In this document: one piece after another, positions 1-7,552 of the stretch
Position numbering within the stretch: position 1 is the stretch's first letter
Layout: every line of letters begins with the position of its first letter
NCBI GenBank assembly: GCA_050288085.1
Contig: JBNKDD010000025.1
Location: forward strand, 1 to 33,373
DNA length: 33,373 nucleotides
DNA from: JBNKDD01 sp050288085
GTDB taxonomy: Bacteria > Chloroflexota > Anaerolineae > Aggregatilineales > UBA3940
Direction of reading: 5' to 3'
The notes under the pieces: model-generated
Seen by the model: the letters and a program-made list of their open reading frames with translations, nothing else
What the model was told of the DNA's origin: nothing
Databases searched by the model: none
Made by a program: the position numbers and the translations under genes

Positions 1-1433
1 TTACGCGGCTTGAAGAGAGGCGTATTGTACAACCGTGCATCGACCGTTTCACCCTGCTTGCGAACCTTCAACTGCAAGGTAATGATCGTCGCCGCAGGCA
101 GCGATTCGGGTGCGGTCAGGGCGACATTCCCACCCGGCGTGACGTAGAACAGCCCCGCCATATCTGACGGGAAATCCTCGCCTGATTCGCGGCTGCCACG
201 TGGATCGTCACTGTGCAATGGATAATCATAGGGGACATACCAGACCTGACCATGCTCCCCACCGATGTACACGCCAGTCGTGCCCAGCGCCGGTGACCCG
301 TTCAGATCGTTGCGGTCGCACAATTCGGGGTCTTCCGGTGTCGTATTGTAAGACCACCGGCGGGAGCCATCTGCCGCATTGATCGCAAACAGCTTACCGT
401 TGCCGCAGCCAAAGTAGACGACCCAACCCTCCTCACCTTCAGGTGCACGGCCCAGCACCGGTGATGAGCGAATTGGCGCTCCGGCATCGTAGCGCCACCG
501 TAACTGCCCCTGCGGATTGAGTGCATACAGGCTGCCATCGGTCGAGGCAAAGTAGATGGCATTGGTCTGCCCGCTCTCATCAACTCCCAGCGCCGCCGAA
601 CTGTAGATATGATCCTGCGTTTTGAACTTCCACTTCACCCGCCCACTGTTCGGATCGAGTGCGTAAAGGTTACCGTCAAACGATCCCATGTAGACCGTTC
701 CATCGGTTCCGATAGCAGCCGAGGCTGTGACAAAGCCCAGCGTCCGCTTTTTCCATTTTGTCTGTCCACCGGGACGAACAGCGTGGAAAAAGGTATCGCA
801 TGATCCCCAGAAGATCGTTCCATCGTCCGCAAAGGCGGCGATTGACCAGGCGTTTGCACCCGTTTCATAGGCCCATTTAAAGGTACCATCCGGTGCGACG
901 GCATAGTAGTTGAAGTTCGTATTCCCGGCGTAGATTGTCCCGTCTGGGCCAATCGCGACGTTGGCCTCCCACCAATTGTTATAGCTGGCGCGGGGTGATG
1001 TCCGGGCATCAAACTTCCAGATCAATTCCCCTTGTTCAGCCTTCACGCAGTAGAGATAGCCATCGCCGGAGGGGAAGACGATAATCGCGCCCTTGTCCTC
1101 ATCGACCTGTGGCAGCGCCCCCGCCGAGTCGATGATCTCGCCGGTTTCAAACTGCCATTTTTGGGAGCCATCCGGGGTAAGCGCATAGAAGTGACAACCC
1201 GCCGACCCGATGTAGATCGTACCGGCCCGGTCGATGATGGGCGTTGAGAAGATGCCTTTGCCGGTCTGGAACAGCCAGGGATGATCCCCGGCATAAGCGG
1301 CCCGGATCGGGGTACGGGCGGTGTTCCGTCCATCATACCGGAAGGTCGGCCAGGGTGCTCCAGCCTGAACCGGAATCTTCTCATTTCCAGATGACATTAC
1401 GGCATTCGAGAGAATATTCTGAGGTGAAGTCAT
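1..1433 (-). CDS. PQQ-like beta-propeller protein (3' end beyond the window)
   Basis: The frame is open from the window edge to a start near 1433, at least 477 residues, with no stop seen. It holds about seven propeller blades of the PQQ/BamB type. Each has a Gly-Thr-hydrophobic-Tyr strand, a Tyr-Ala-Leu-(Asn/Asp)-Pro turn and a closing Trp-Lys-Phe or Trp-Arg-Tyr, for example blades near 1190-1260, 640-700 and 520-580. No signal peptide or lipobox is visible at the N-terminus. Possible ATG starts lie at 1439, 1433 and 1397; 1433 is chosen because a GGA core sits 9 nt upstream. It is divergent from rpmH, and a second propeller protein lies at 2486-3688. The family usually scaffolds protein-protein contacts or binds PQQ in dehydrogenases. 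No dehydrogenase catalytic signature was recognised, so only the fold is claimed. Confidence 0.8.
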   Translation of the reverse strand, partial: MTSPQNILSNAVMSSGNEKIPVQAGAPWPTFRYDGRNTARTPIRAAYAGDHPWLFQTGKGIFSTPIIDRAGTIYIGSAGCHFYALTPDGSQKWQFETGEIIDSAGALPQVDEDKGAIIVFPSGDGYLYCVKAEQGELIWKFDARTSPRASYNNWWEANVAIGPDGTIYAGNTNFNYYAVAPDGTFKWAYETGANAWSIAAFADDGTIFWGSCDTFFHAVRPGGQTKWKKRTLGFVTASAAIGTDGTVYMGSFDGNLYALDPNSGRVKWKFKTQDHIYSSAALGVDESGQTNAIYFASTDGSLYALNPQGQLRWRYDAGAPIRSSPVLGRAPEGEEGWVVYFGCGNGKLFAINAADGSRRWSYNTTPEDPELCDRNDLNGSPALGTTGVYIGGEHGQVWYVPYDYPLHSDDPRGSRESGEDFPSDMAGLFYVTPGGNVALTAPESLPAATIITLQLKVRKQGETVDARLYNTPLFKPR

Positions 1434-1560
1434 CAGCATATTTCCATGTTAAAAAAGAGAGGGTAGGTAAATAAAATCTGGCATACACTGTTGAAATTAT
1501 AAACCATTTTAGGGATAGATTTAAGCGGGGTTTGTTTCCATGCCGGGGACTTCGATCATT

Positions 1561-1589
1561 TTGCAATCATGCCTGAAAAGTAGTATATT
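1561..1589 (+). promoter_or_regulatory. Candidate sigma-70-type promoter of the rpmH operon
   Basis: TTGCAA at 1561-1566 and TATATT at 1584-1589 are separated by 17 bp, about 100 bp before rpmH. The -10 matches consensus at 5 of 6 positions and the -35 at 4 of 6. It is placed correctly for the rpmH-rnpA-yidD-yidC-jag transcript. Confidence 0.55.
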
Positions 1590-1641
1590 CTCCCCGATCA
1601 TAAATACTTCTGATTAGATCATGTTGTAAAATAACCAACTA

Positions 1642-1662
1642 CCGCCCCGTATACCGGGGCGG
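1642..1662 (+). promoter_or_regulatory. GC-rich hairpin in the rpmH leader
   Basis: CCGCCCCG and CGGGGCGG form a perfect 8-bp stem with a 5-nt loop, 25 nt before the rpmH ATG and just upstream of its Shine-Dalgarno sequence (around 1672-1677). No T run follows, so it is not a terminator on the plus strand. It may modulate L34 translation or stabilise the message. Confidence 0.5.
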
Positions 1663-1687
1663 ATGATTTGTGAGAGGATGTTTCACA

Positions 1688-1864
1688 ATGTCTACAAAGC
1701 GTACATACCAGCCTAAAAAGCGTCGGCGGGCACGTGTGCACGGCTTCCGGCAAAAGATGAAGACACGCGGCGGACGGAAAGTTATAAAGAACCGCCGAGC
1801 CAAAGGTCGGCACAGTCTGGCAGTCAAGCCTAACCATGTAAAAAAGGTTAACTGGAATTCCTAG
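1688..1864 (+). CDS. rpmH: Large ribosomal subunit protein L34
   Basis: This is a small, very basic protein of 58 residues. Its N-terminus (STKRTYQPKKRRRARVHGF) and its RGGRKVIKNRRAKGRHSL core are diagnostic for L34. The ATG at 1688 is chosen because GAGAGGA lies about 9 nt upstream; the in-frame GTG at 1670 lies before that site and would be an artefact. L34 is usually 44-46 residues, so this one carries a C-terminal tail of about a dozen residues. The TAG is followed immediately by the rnpA ATG. The rpmH-rnpA-yidD-yidC-jag order is the classic bacterial arrangement, often near oriC, but no DnaA-box cluster or dnaA gene is seen here. Confidence 0.97.
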   Translation: MSTKRTYQPKKRRRARVHGFRQKMKTRGGRKVIKNRRAKGRHSLAVKPNHVKKVNWNS

Positions 1865-2200
1865 ATGCTTCCCCGACACCTGCGATTAGTAAAATCGCAG
1901 GATTTTCATACTATACGTCAACGGGGTAAGCGCTGGCGAGATGGCACTTTAACACTTAATGTGTTGAAAAATGGGTATTCACACAGCCGGTATGGATTTG
2001 TCGTTAGTCGAAGAGTCGGCAAAGCCGTTACGCGCAATCAGGTAAAGCGACGTTTGCGGGCAGCCACGCGCCGTTGGCTGCCTTATCTCAAAACCGGCTA
2101 TGACGTGGTTGTTATTGCTCATCCATCAATTTCCTCTGTGTCATACAGCGAACTAGAAACCACACTCAGCCATCTCTTTAACCGTGCCCAACTGATGTAA
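1865..2200 (+). CDS. rnpA: Ribonuclease P protein component
   Basis: This 111-residue basic protein has the family's normal length. Its conserved RNQVKRRLR segment (residues 57-65) corresponds to the RNR motif that contacts the catalytic RNA. The N-terminal LxxxxDFxxIRQRGKR pattern and the central YGFVVSRRVGKAV segment also match RnpA. The protein assists the RNase P RNA in removing 5' leaders from pre-tRNAs. The start codon directly abuts the rpmH stop codon, so translation is probably coupled. No separate Shine-Dalgarno sequence is obvious, which supports reinitiation from rpmH. Confidence 0.96.
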   Translation: MLPRHLRLVKSQDFHTIRQRGKRWRDGTLTLNVLKNGYSHSRYGFVVSRRVGKAVTRNQVKRRLRAATRRWLPYLKTGYDVVVIAHPSISSVSYSELETTLSHLFNRAQLM

Positions 2201-2223
2201 GTAAGTTGTTTGCGGCGCTTCGA

Positions 2224-2246
2224 GGAAAACGAAAAACGAGTTTTCC
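2224..2246 (+). promoter_or_regulatory. Hairpin between rnpA and yidD
   Basis: GGAAAAC (2224-2230) and GTTTTCC (2240-2246) form a perfect 7-bp stem around a 9-nt loop, 15 nt before the yidD ATG. No T run follows. It could modulate initiation of yidD. Confidence 0.35.
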
Positions 2247-2261
2247 ACGTAGAAGTAGATC

Positions 2262-2486
2262 ATGAAGTACCTTGCAATGGGGCTGATACGCCTCTATCAA
2301 TTGACATTGTCGCCAATCTTGCCACCGGCCTGCCGCTTCACACCTACCTGTTCACACTACGGCTATGAGGCATTTAAGCGGTTTGGTTTTCTGAAAGGGG
2401 GCTGGCTCACGATTAAACGGGTGAGCCGTTGTCACCCTTTCAATCCAGGTGGACACGATCCGGTGCCGGAGGAGTTCCACTTTTAA
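2262..2486 (+). CDS. yidD: Membrane protein insertion efficiency factor YidD
   Basis: This 74-residue protein has the YidD pattern: an amphipathic N-terminus (LIRLYQLTLSPILPPACRF), the cysteine-rich PTCSHYGYEAF segment and the C-terminal RCHPFNPGGHDPVP. YidD is a peripheral inner-face membrane protein that supports insertion of proteins by Sec/YidC. It lies between rnpA and yidC as in most bacteria, except that a propeller lipoprotein gene separates it from yidC. Its TAA overlaps the ATG of that gene as TAATG, so the two are probably translationally coupled. Confidence 0.93.
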   Translation: MKYLAMGLIRLYQLTLSPILPPACRFTPTCSHYGYEAFKRFGFLKGGWLTIKRVSRCHPFNPGGHDPVPEEFHF

Positions 2487-3688
2487 TGACGCGAAAGATA
2501 TTATCCAGCCTGGCTTTGATGGTTTTGGCTGCACTATTTATAACAGGCTGCGCGAGCAGGTCAACGGCTACTCTGACCGGGTCGAGTTGGCCTGGACTTA
2601 CAGTCTATGAAGATACAGTTTACCTGGCCTCCGGGACACAGGTTTTTGCTCTTGACCCCGAAACCGCCGGTGTGCTTTGGAAGTATCCGGTCGAAGTGGG
2701 GCGGAGTGGCCCAACCTTCTATGCCCCCCCAGCTGCCGACGACGAAATGATCGTCGTGACAGACTATAAAGATTCACTCTATGCCCTGAACCGTGATACC
2801 GGTGTGCTGCTCTGGCCTGCGCCCTTCCAGAGCAACCAATCGCGGTTTATCGGCGGGGCGGTGATCGACGGCGATACGATCTATGCGGCGACGGTTGATG
2901 GGGATATTCATGCCATTGACAGTAAAACCGGGCAGGAAAAAGAAGGCTGGCCGTTTACGGCTGATGGCGGTATCTGGTCAACGCCGCTGCTGGCCGACGG
3001 CATCCTGTATGTCACCTCGCTCGACCACTATCTGTATGCTGTCAACGTAGGAACTGCTCAGTTGGTATGGCGTTTCCCGGCAGAGGGAGAGGACGAGGAT
3101 CCCGGCGCGATGGTCGGTACTCCTCGACTACAGGATGGGATACTCTATTTTGGTACTTTCGATAACCGGGTCTATGCGTTAGATGCGGAAACTCAGGATA
3201 TTCTGTGGACTTATGAAACCACCAATTGGATTTGGAGCAGCCCGGTAGTAGATGAGGAGACAGGGCTGATCATCGGCGGTGATCTGGATGGGCACGTCTT
3301 TGCACTGGATAAAGACAGCGGTGCGCCGGTCTGGACATTCAATATCCAGGGGGAAGGCCCGGTTGTCGGTGCTCCGTTGATCGACGAGCGCGAAGAAGAT
3401 GGTCGGGTGGTATATGTTGCCGCTGGTGACGCGAACTTTTATACGCTTGGCATTGAGAATGGTGAGCCAGTCTCTGCGCCGGTGACTATCAAAGCAGAGT
3501 TTCCAACTCGCATTCTTCTCTTTTTTCCGGGTGAACCTAATACCCGCTCGGTACCGATCTACGCACCGCCTGTATTGGTAGACGATTTAATTTTGCTTGC
3601 TACTCATGAGCCTGGTAGTGATGTGCTCTTTGCGTTGGATCGGGAATCCCTGGTTGAAAGCTGGGCATGGAATCCATCGGAAAATTGA
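2486..3688 (+). CDS. PQQ-like beta-propeller lipoprotein in the yidD-yidC cluster
   Basis: This 400-residue protein begins with a basic and hydrophobic signal sequence ending in a lipobox (LFITGC, Cys around residue 22). About eight PQQ/BamB-like blades follow, each with a Tyr-Ala-Leu-Asp type turn and a closing Trp (for example ILWTYE and LVWRFP). The ATG at 2486 overlaps the yidD stop and has GGAGGAG about 12 nt upstream. An in-frame start 57 nt earlier would put 19 non-signal residues ahead of the signal peptide and is rejected. BamB belongs to the outer-membrane Bam complex in Gram-negatives. Here the gene sits directly before yidC, so a role in folding or quality control of exported proteins is an inference from context. 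It could instead be a generic surface scaffold. Confidence 0.9.
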   Translation: MTRKILSSLALMVLAALFITGCASRSTATLTGSSWPGLTVYEDTVYLASGTQVFALDPETAGVLWKYPVEVGRSGPTFYAPPAADDEMIVVTDYKDSLYALNRDTGVLLWPAPFQSNQSRFIGGAVIDGDTIYAATVDGDIHAIDSKTGQEKEGWPFTADGGIWSTPLLADGILYVTSLDHYLYAVNVGTAQLVWRFPAEGEDEDPGAMVGTPRLQDGILYFGTFDNRVYALDAETQDILWTYETTNWIWSSPVVDEETGLIIGGDLDGHVFALDKDSGAPVWTFNIQGEGPVVGAPLIDEREEDGRVVYVAAGDANFYTLGIENGEPVSAPVTIKAEFPTRILLFFPGEPNTRSVPIYAPPVLVDDLILLATHEPGSDVLFALDRESLVESWAWNPSEN

Positions 3689-3712
3689 GAGAGCAATTAA
3701 GAGAGTAACTCT

Positions 3713-4567
3713 ATGGATTTATGGAATTCAATAGTCATCGACCCATTTGTCAACGGCCTGATCTGGATTTACGGGCTGTTAGGCGGTGGCCCTGGTAGTT
3801 ATGGGTGGGCGATCCTGCTGTTAACCTTGATTATCCGGCTGGCACTACTGCCACTAACTATGAAGCAGCAGAAGTCGGCATCAGCTATGCAAGAGCTCCA
3901 GCCCAAAATCAAGGAGCTTCAGGAGAAGTATAAAAACGAGCCGGAGACTTTGCAGAAAAAGACGATGGAATTGTACAATGAGCATGGTGCTAATCCCCTG
4001 GGAGGCTGCCTACCCACGTTGATTCAATTCCCAATCCTGATCGGTTTCTACCGGGCGATCACCCAGTCTTTAGCTGCTTCTCCCATTCAGTTGATTACCC
4101 TGTCCCAGCACATTTATCAGTCAGCGCCTGCCTGGCTGCCTAATGCAGTTTCCCTCATTCCTCTAAACAGCATGTTTCTAGGAATGAACCTGGCAACTCC
4201 TCCCACGACCATCCCGCAATATATTGTTCCTTTGCTCGTGGTGGGGTCAACCTGGATTCAGCAAAAGCTGCTGACGCCACCCAATACCAATCCTGATCCG
4301 CAGCAAGCTGCTATGACCCAGTCAATGCAGATTATGATGCCCATGATGGTTGGTATGTTCTCTTTACAATTCCCGATTGGATTGTCCGTCTATTGGATCG
4401 CGGCCAACTTGGCCGGATTGCTTCAGGCAGCGTTGATGGGCCGCCTCACGAAGGACAGCCTCAAAAATCTGCTTGGGATGGCCTCAGAGGAAGACTCGAA
4501 GAGTCGACGAGGCAGCAGCCGCGTTAGCAGCCGGGAACGTGCCGCAACTGGCAAACAAAGGAAATAA
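3713..4567 (+). CDS. yidC: Membrane protein insertase YidC
   Basis: This 284-residue polytopic protein is of the short YidC/Oxa1 type, without the large periplasmic domain of proteobacterial YidC. It shows the conserved Arg in the hydrophilic groove (R42 in LIIRLALLPLT), the coiled cytoplasmic loop (QELQPKIKELQEKYKNEPE) and the signature NPLGGCLPTLIQFPILIGFY. It ends in a Ser/Arg/Lys-rich tail of the kind that can contact ribosomes. YidC inserts and folds membrane proteins with or without SecYEG. The ATG is preceded by AAGAGAG about 9 nt upstream, and the gap to the upstream lipoprotein is 24 nt. Confidence 0.96.
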   Translation: MDLWNSIVIDPFVNGLIWIYGLLGGGPGSYGWAILLLTLIIRLALLPLTMKQQKSASAMQELQPKIKELQEKYKNEPETLQKKTMELYNEHGANPLGGCLPTLIQFPILIGFYRAITQSLAASPIQLITLSQHIYQSAPAWLPNAVSLIPLNSMFLGMNLATPPTTIPQYIVPLLVVGSTWIQQKLLTPPNTNPDPQQAAMTQSMQIMMPMMVGMFSLQFPIGLSVYWIAANLAGLLQAALMGRLTKDSLKNLLGMASEEDSKSRRGSSRVSSRERAATGKQRK

Positions 4568-4609
4568 CGATCAATCAATAGATCGTTTGGCTATCGGGGT
4601 ATAATTGTG

Positions 4610-4634
4610 GGGCGCACTCTGCTAACGTGCGCCC
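4610..4634 (+). terminator. Hairpin downstream of yidC
   Basis: GGGCGCAC (4610-4617) and GTGCGCCC (4627-4634) make a perfect 8-bp GC-rich stem with a 9-nt loop, 42 nt after the yidC stop. No T run follows, so it could be a weak terminator or an mRNA 3'-end stabiliser. The rest of the 227-nt yidC-jag gap shows a TTGACA at 4669-4674 without a convincing -10, so a separate jag promoter is only possible. Confidence 0.4.
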
Positions 4635-4794
4635 TATTGACACCGGCAACATGGGAGCCGAGAACACTTTGACAAAATCTTGCCGGTTTTCGCTTTAGGG
4701 GTTACGGCTGAAATGCTTCAGCCGGTGATCCACCTGATTTGTAATGGATGACGCCTGATGCGTCTTGCGTGCTACCAAAAAATGCGAGGTTAAC

Positions 4795-5523
4795 ATGAGT
4801 GATCCTGCCCAATCTATCGATGTAACTGCCCCGACTCTCGAAGAAGCGATTGAGGATGGGTTAGCGCAACTTGGCCTCAACCGGAATGATGTGATCATCG
4901 AGATTATTGAGGAAGGAAGCAAAGGGGTATTGGGAATGGGCGTTCGTAACGCGGTCGTACGGTTGACTGCTTTACGCCCCCCTGTTCAAGCCGAACAACC
5001 CAAATCATCAGAGTCTTTGCCTCAGACAACCGAAGAGGATGTCGCTATTGCCCGTGAGGTACTTGAAGAACTCCTCACCCAGATGAAAATAGATGCGGCA
5101 GTATCTACCCGTCAGGCAGATGCCAGTGATGATGAGGATGAGGAATCCCCCTGGATACTGGATATTCAGGGCGGTGACCTCGGTGTGTTGATCGGGCGGC
5201 GCGGTGAAACACTCAATGCATTGCAATATATCACCCGCCTGATTGTCAGCCGTGAATTGCAGCGTCGTGTAAATATCGTACTCGACGTTGAAGGCTATAA
5301 GCTGCGCCGTGAAGCATCCTTGCAGCGTTTAGCCCGCAATATGGCTGAACAGGCCCGCAAGTTGGGCCGTGTTATGTCATTAGAGCCAATGCCACCCAAT
5401 GAGCGCCGTATTATTCACATCACTTTGCGCGATGATAAGACTGTCCGCACTGAGAGTGTCGGCATGGGCAACCGGCGTAAAGTCACCATCATTCCTGAAA
5501 ATCAGAACTACGGCCATCGCTAA
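4795..5523 (+). CDS. jag: RNA-binding protein Jag (KhpB)
   Basis: This 242-residue protein has the complete Jag architecture. The Jag-N domain (about 5-60) contains EEGSKGVLGMG. An acidic linker (about 65-120) follows, then a KH domain with the loop GVLIGRRGETLNALQYI (about 132-150), and a C-terminal R3H domain (about 170-232) with RREASLQRLA and NERRIIHI. Jag/KhpB binds RNA with KhpA and affects cell division and elongation in Gram-positives. The ATG at 4795 has GAGG 6 nt upstream. A TTG at 4765 is in frame but has no ribosome site. It follows yidC as in most genomes and ends before a hairpin terminator. Confidence 0.95.
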   Translation: MSDPAQSIDVTAPTLEEAIEDGLAQLGLNRNDVIIEIIEEGSKGVLGMGVRNAVVRLTALRPPVQAEQPKSSESLPQTTEEDVAIAREVLEELLTQMKIDAAVSTRQADASDDEDEESPWILDIQGGDLGVLIGRRGETLNALQYITRLIVSRELQRRVNIVLDVEGYKLRREASLQRLARNMAEQARKLGRVMSLEPMPPNERRIIHITLRDDKTVRTESVGMGNRRKVTIIPENQNYGHR

Positions 5524-5544
5524 ATCGGTACTTCAGAGTTTAAC

Positions 5545-5571
5545 AGGGGCGCAAGAGCGCCCCTTTCTCGT
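5545..5571 (+). terminator. Intrinsic terminator after jag
   Basis: AGGGGCGC (5545-5552), loop AAGA and GCGCCCCT (5557-5564) form a perfect 8-bp stem followed by TTCTCGTCT. This closes the rpmH-jag transcript. It ends only 14 nt before the next ATG (5579), so readthrough or an internal start must supply the kinase gene. Confidence 0.75.
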
Positions 5572-5578
5572 CTCTATT

Positions 5579-6412
5579 ATGGATCAAGTCGATTATCTGG
5601 TTGTTGGGCATGCATCAAAGGACATCACCCCGGACGGGCCGCGTCTGGGGGGGACGGTCGTGTTCAGTGCGCTGCTGGCAAAGGCCCTGGGTTTGCGCGT
5701 AGGCGTGTTAACCAGCGCCCCAGATGACATGCTCCCCCTGCTCCAACCACTGGCAGGCATTCCCATCGTCCGCATCCCAACGCAAATAGCAACCTCGTTT
5801 GAGAATCACTATACGCCGAATGGTCGGGTGCAATTGCTTCACAGTCGCGCCGTGCCGCTTGGTATCGAGCATGTGCCCCCGGAATGGCTCTCAACCCCAA
5901 TAGTCCATCTGGCTCCGATTGCCGATGAAGTCTCTCCCGATCTCGCCCGCCTTTTACCTGATTCGCTGGTAGGGGTGACTCCTCAGGGGTGGATGCGCCA
6001 ATGGGATGATAGTAAGCGAGTTTCCTATCGCCCCTGGACGGAACCTTCGCGGGTTCTCTCCTATGCAGGGGCAGCCGTCTTGAGCATAGAGGATGTCTAT
6101 CACGATGAGGATACGGTCAGGGCGCTGGCCGATCAGGTAAACGTCATGGCGGTGACACGCGGCGCGGAAGGGAGCACCCTGTATGTTCAGGGGCAGCCCC
6201 GCCACATCCCGGCTGCGGAGAAGCCAGAACATGATCCAACCGGGGCCGGTGATATCTACGCGACAGCCTTCTTCGTCCAACTCCACGCAACCGGCGATCC
6301 GGTCAGGGCAGCACATTTTGCCACCCACCTCGCCAGCGATTCGGTGGCTCGCTCAGGGATAAACAGCATCCCCGATCAGGAAACTATTGCCCAGGCTGCT
6401 GCTTCCAATTGA
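5579..6412 (+). CDS. PfkB-family carbohydrate kinase
   Basis: This 277-residue protein has the PfkB/ribokinase C-terminal signature DPTGAGDIYATAFF, with the catalytic Asp and the anion-hole Gly-Ala-Gly. Its N-terminus (DYLVVGHASKDITPDG, then LGGTVVFSALLAKALGLRVGVLTSAP) fits the substrate-binding start of the fold. It phosphorylates a sugar, nucleoside or related alcohol with ATP; the sequence does not show which. The ATG at 5579 is chosen because an upstream start would overlap most of jag's R3H domain, but it has no Shine-Dalgarno sequence and follows a terminator by 14 nt. Its 3' end overlaps the convergent M20 gene by 29 bp. Confidence 0.9.
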   Translation: MDQVDYLVVGHASKDITPDGPRLGGTVVFSALLAKALGLRVGVLTSAPDDMLPLLQPLAGIPIVRIPTQIATSFENHYTPNGRVQLLHSRAVPLGIEHVPPEWLSTPIVHLAPIADEVSPDLARLLPDSLVGVTPQGWMRQWDDSKRVSYRPWTEPSRVLSYAGAAVLSIEDVYHDEDTVRALADQVNVMAVTRGAEGSTLYVQGQPRHIPAAEKPEHDPTGAGDIYATAFFVQLHATGDPVRAAHFATHLASDSVARSGINSIPDQETIAQAAASN

Positions 6413-7538
6413 GCACTAATGCGGCTAACAAGGCCATACACTGCGGCATCGAATCGATCAGGATATTTTCCCGGTCCGTGTGAGCGCCCTCGCCGATTGG
6501 CCCTAAACCATCCAGTGTAGGCGTCCCAATTGAGGCCGTATAGTTACCATCAGAAGCCCCGCCGGTTCCCGACTCGCGCAGGGTCAGGCCATGTTCCGCG
6601 CCGATCTGTTTAGCCTGTTCGAAGGTCTGGATCATCTGCTGGTTGCGTTCCATTGGCGGGCGGTCAAAGCCACCGGTCACCTCGACCTGTGCACCGGGTA
6701 GAATCGGTTTTAGCGCCAGGATTTGCGCTGTCATCCGCTCCATTTCCTCAGTGGTCATCGCCCGTGCATCAACCTGCAATTCGCACTGATCTGGCACAAC
6801 GTTGCGGACAGTCCCCCCATTGATCACACCCACGCTGACCGTCGATCCAACCTTATAATTAGTCATCCGTTGGAGCGTCAGAATTTGATGGGCCATCTCT
6901 TCAATGGCATTCAGGCCGCCTTCATGTGCGCCCCCAGCGTGTGATGCGATGCCATAAGTCCTCACCTGGAACTCTCCGGCGCTTTTCCGCCAGGTCTTAA
7001 GCGACCCATCAGGCAGGGCCGGTTCCATGATCATGGCTAACGCAGAATCGCCAGCCCGCTCCATAATAAAATCGCGGGAGTTGCCACTGCCGGTTTCCTC
7101 GTCGGTGGTCATCAAGGCGATGATAGGCCGCTCCGGCAAGATATCCAGATCGATCAGGCCGCCAATTGAGTTGATCACGGCTGTGATACTGGCCTTCATA
7201 TCGTTAGCACCGGGGCCATACAGCCGACCGTCTTCTCGCCGGATAGGGTTTTTATCCAGCATACCGATTGGGTGGACGGTATCCATATGGCAGACAAACA
7301 ATAAGGGCTTGCCCGGTAGATCCATCTGCCAGCGAGCTTCCAGGATATCGCCGACTTGCTCGCGAGCATGGGGGATCACCTCTGCCCCGCGTGAACGCAG
7401 TTCCTCGGCAACCCGTGCCCCAAAGCGATCTACGGCGATTTTATCGTGAGTGGGCGATTCTAATGCAATGAAGTCTTCCAACAGAGTAAGTGTATTTTCA
7501 AGTTGGTCGGCGAAGTACGCACGCAGATCGGTTTTCAT
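6384..7538 (-). CDS. M20-family metallopeptidase (carboxypeptidase G2-like)
   Basis: This 384-residue enzyme shows the M20 zinc-peptidase motifs: HMDTVHPIG (first metal ligand and catalytic Asp), GANDMKASI (bridging Asp) and MTTDEETGSG (catalytic Glu pair). A dimerisation-domain histidine (ASHAGGAHEGG) and a C-terminal GAHTDREN complete the pattern. It resembles glutamate carboxypeptidase/CPG2, which removes C-terminal glutamate, but acetylornithine- or succinyl-diaminopimelate-type substrates cannot be excluded. The ATG at 7538 has GGAG 5-6 nt upstream; an earlier in-frame start lacks this. It lies 14 nt after the upstream FG-GAP lipoprotein gene, so the two are co-transcribed. Its stop lies within the end of the convergent kinase gene. 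Confidence 0.92.
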   Translation of the reverse strand: MKTDLRAYFADQLENTLTLLEDFIALESPTHDKIAVDRFGARVAEELRSRGAEVIPHAREQVGDILEARWQMDLPGKPLLFVCHMDTVHPIGMLDKNPIRREDGRLYGPGANDMKASITAVINSIGGLIDLDILPERPIIALMTTDEETGSGNSRDFIMERAGDSALAMIMEPALPDGSLKTWRKSAGEFQVRTYGIASHAGGAHEGGLNAIEEMAHQILTLQRMTNYKVGSTVSVGVINGGTVRNVVPDQCELQVDARAMTTEEMERMTAQILALKPILPGAQVEVTGGFDRPPMERNQQMIQTFEQAKQIGAEHGLTLRESGTGGASDGNYTASIGTPTLDGLGPIGEGAHTDRENILIDSMPQCMALLAALVLNWKQQPGQ

Positions 7539-7552
7539 GGAAACTCCATTAA

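Noticed and set aside
635..1012. 125-codon minus-strand ORF and others like it in 302-1384
   Set aside because: They are out-of-frame shadows of the partial propeller gene, whose true frame is open to the window edge.
1496..1524. Minus-strand promoter for the left propeller gene from TATAAT at 1501-1496
   Set aside because: The -10 is perfect, but the position 17 bp upstream reads TTAAAT, too poor a -35 to call with confidence.
1440..1687. Replication origin next to rpmH
   Set aside because: The gene order is typical near oriC, but I found no cluster of DnaA boxes and no dnaA or dnaN gene here.
4599..4674. Strong jag promoter built from TATAAT at 4600-4605 or TTGACA at 4669-4674
   Set aside because: Neither hexamer has a partner at 16-18 bp, so only a weak possibility remains.
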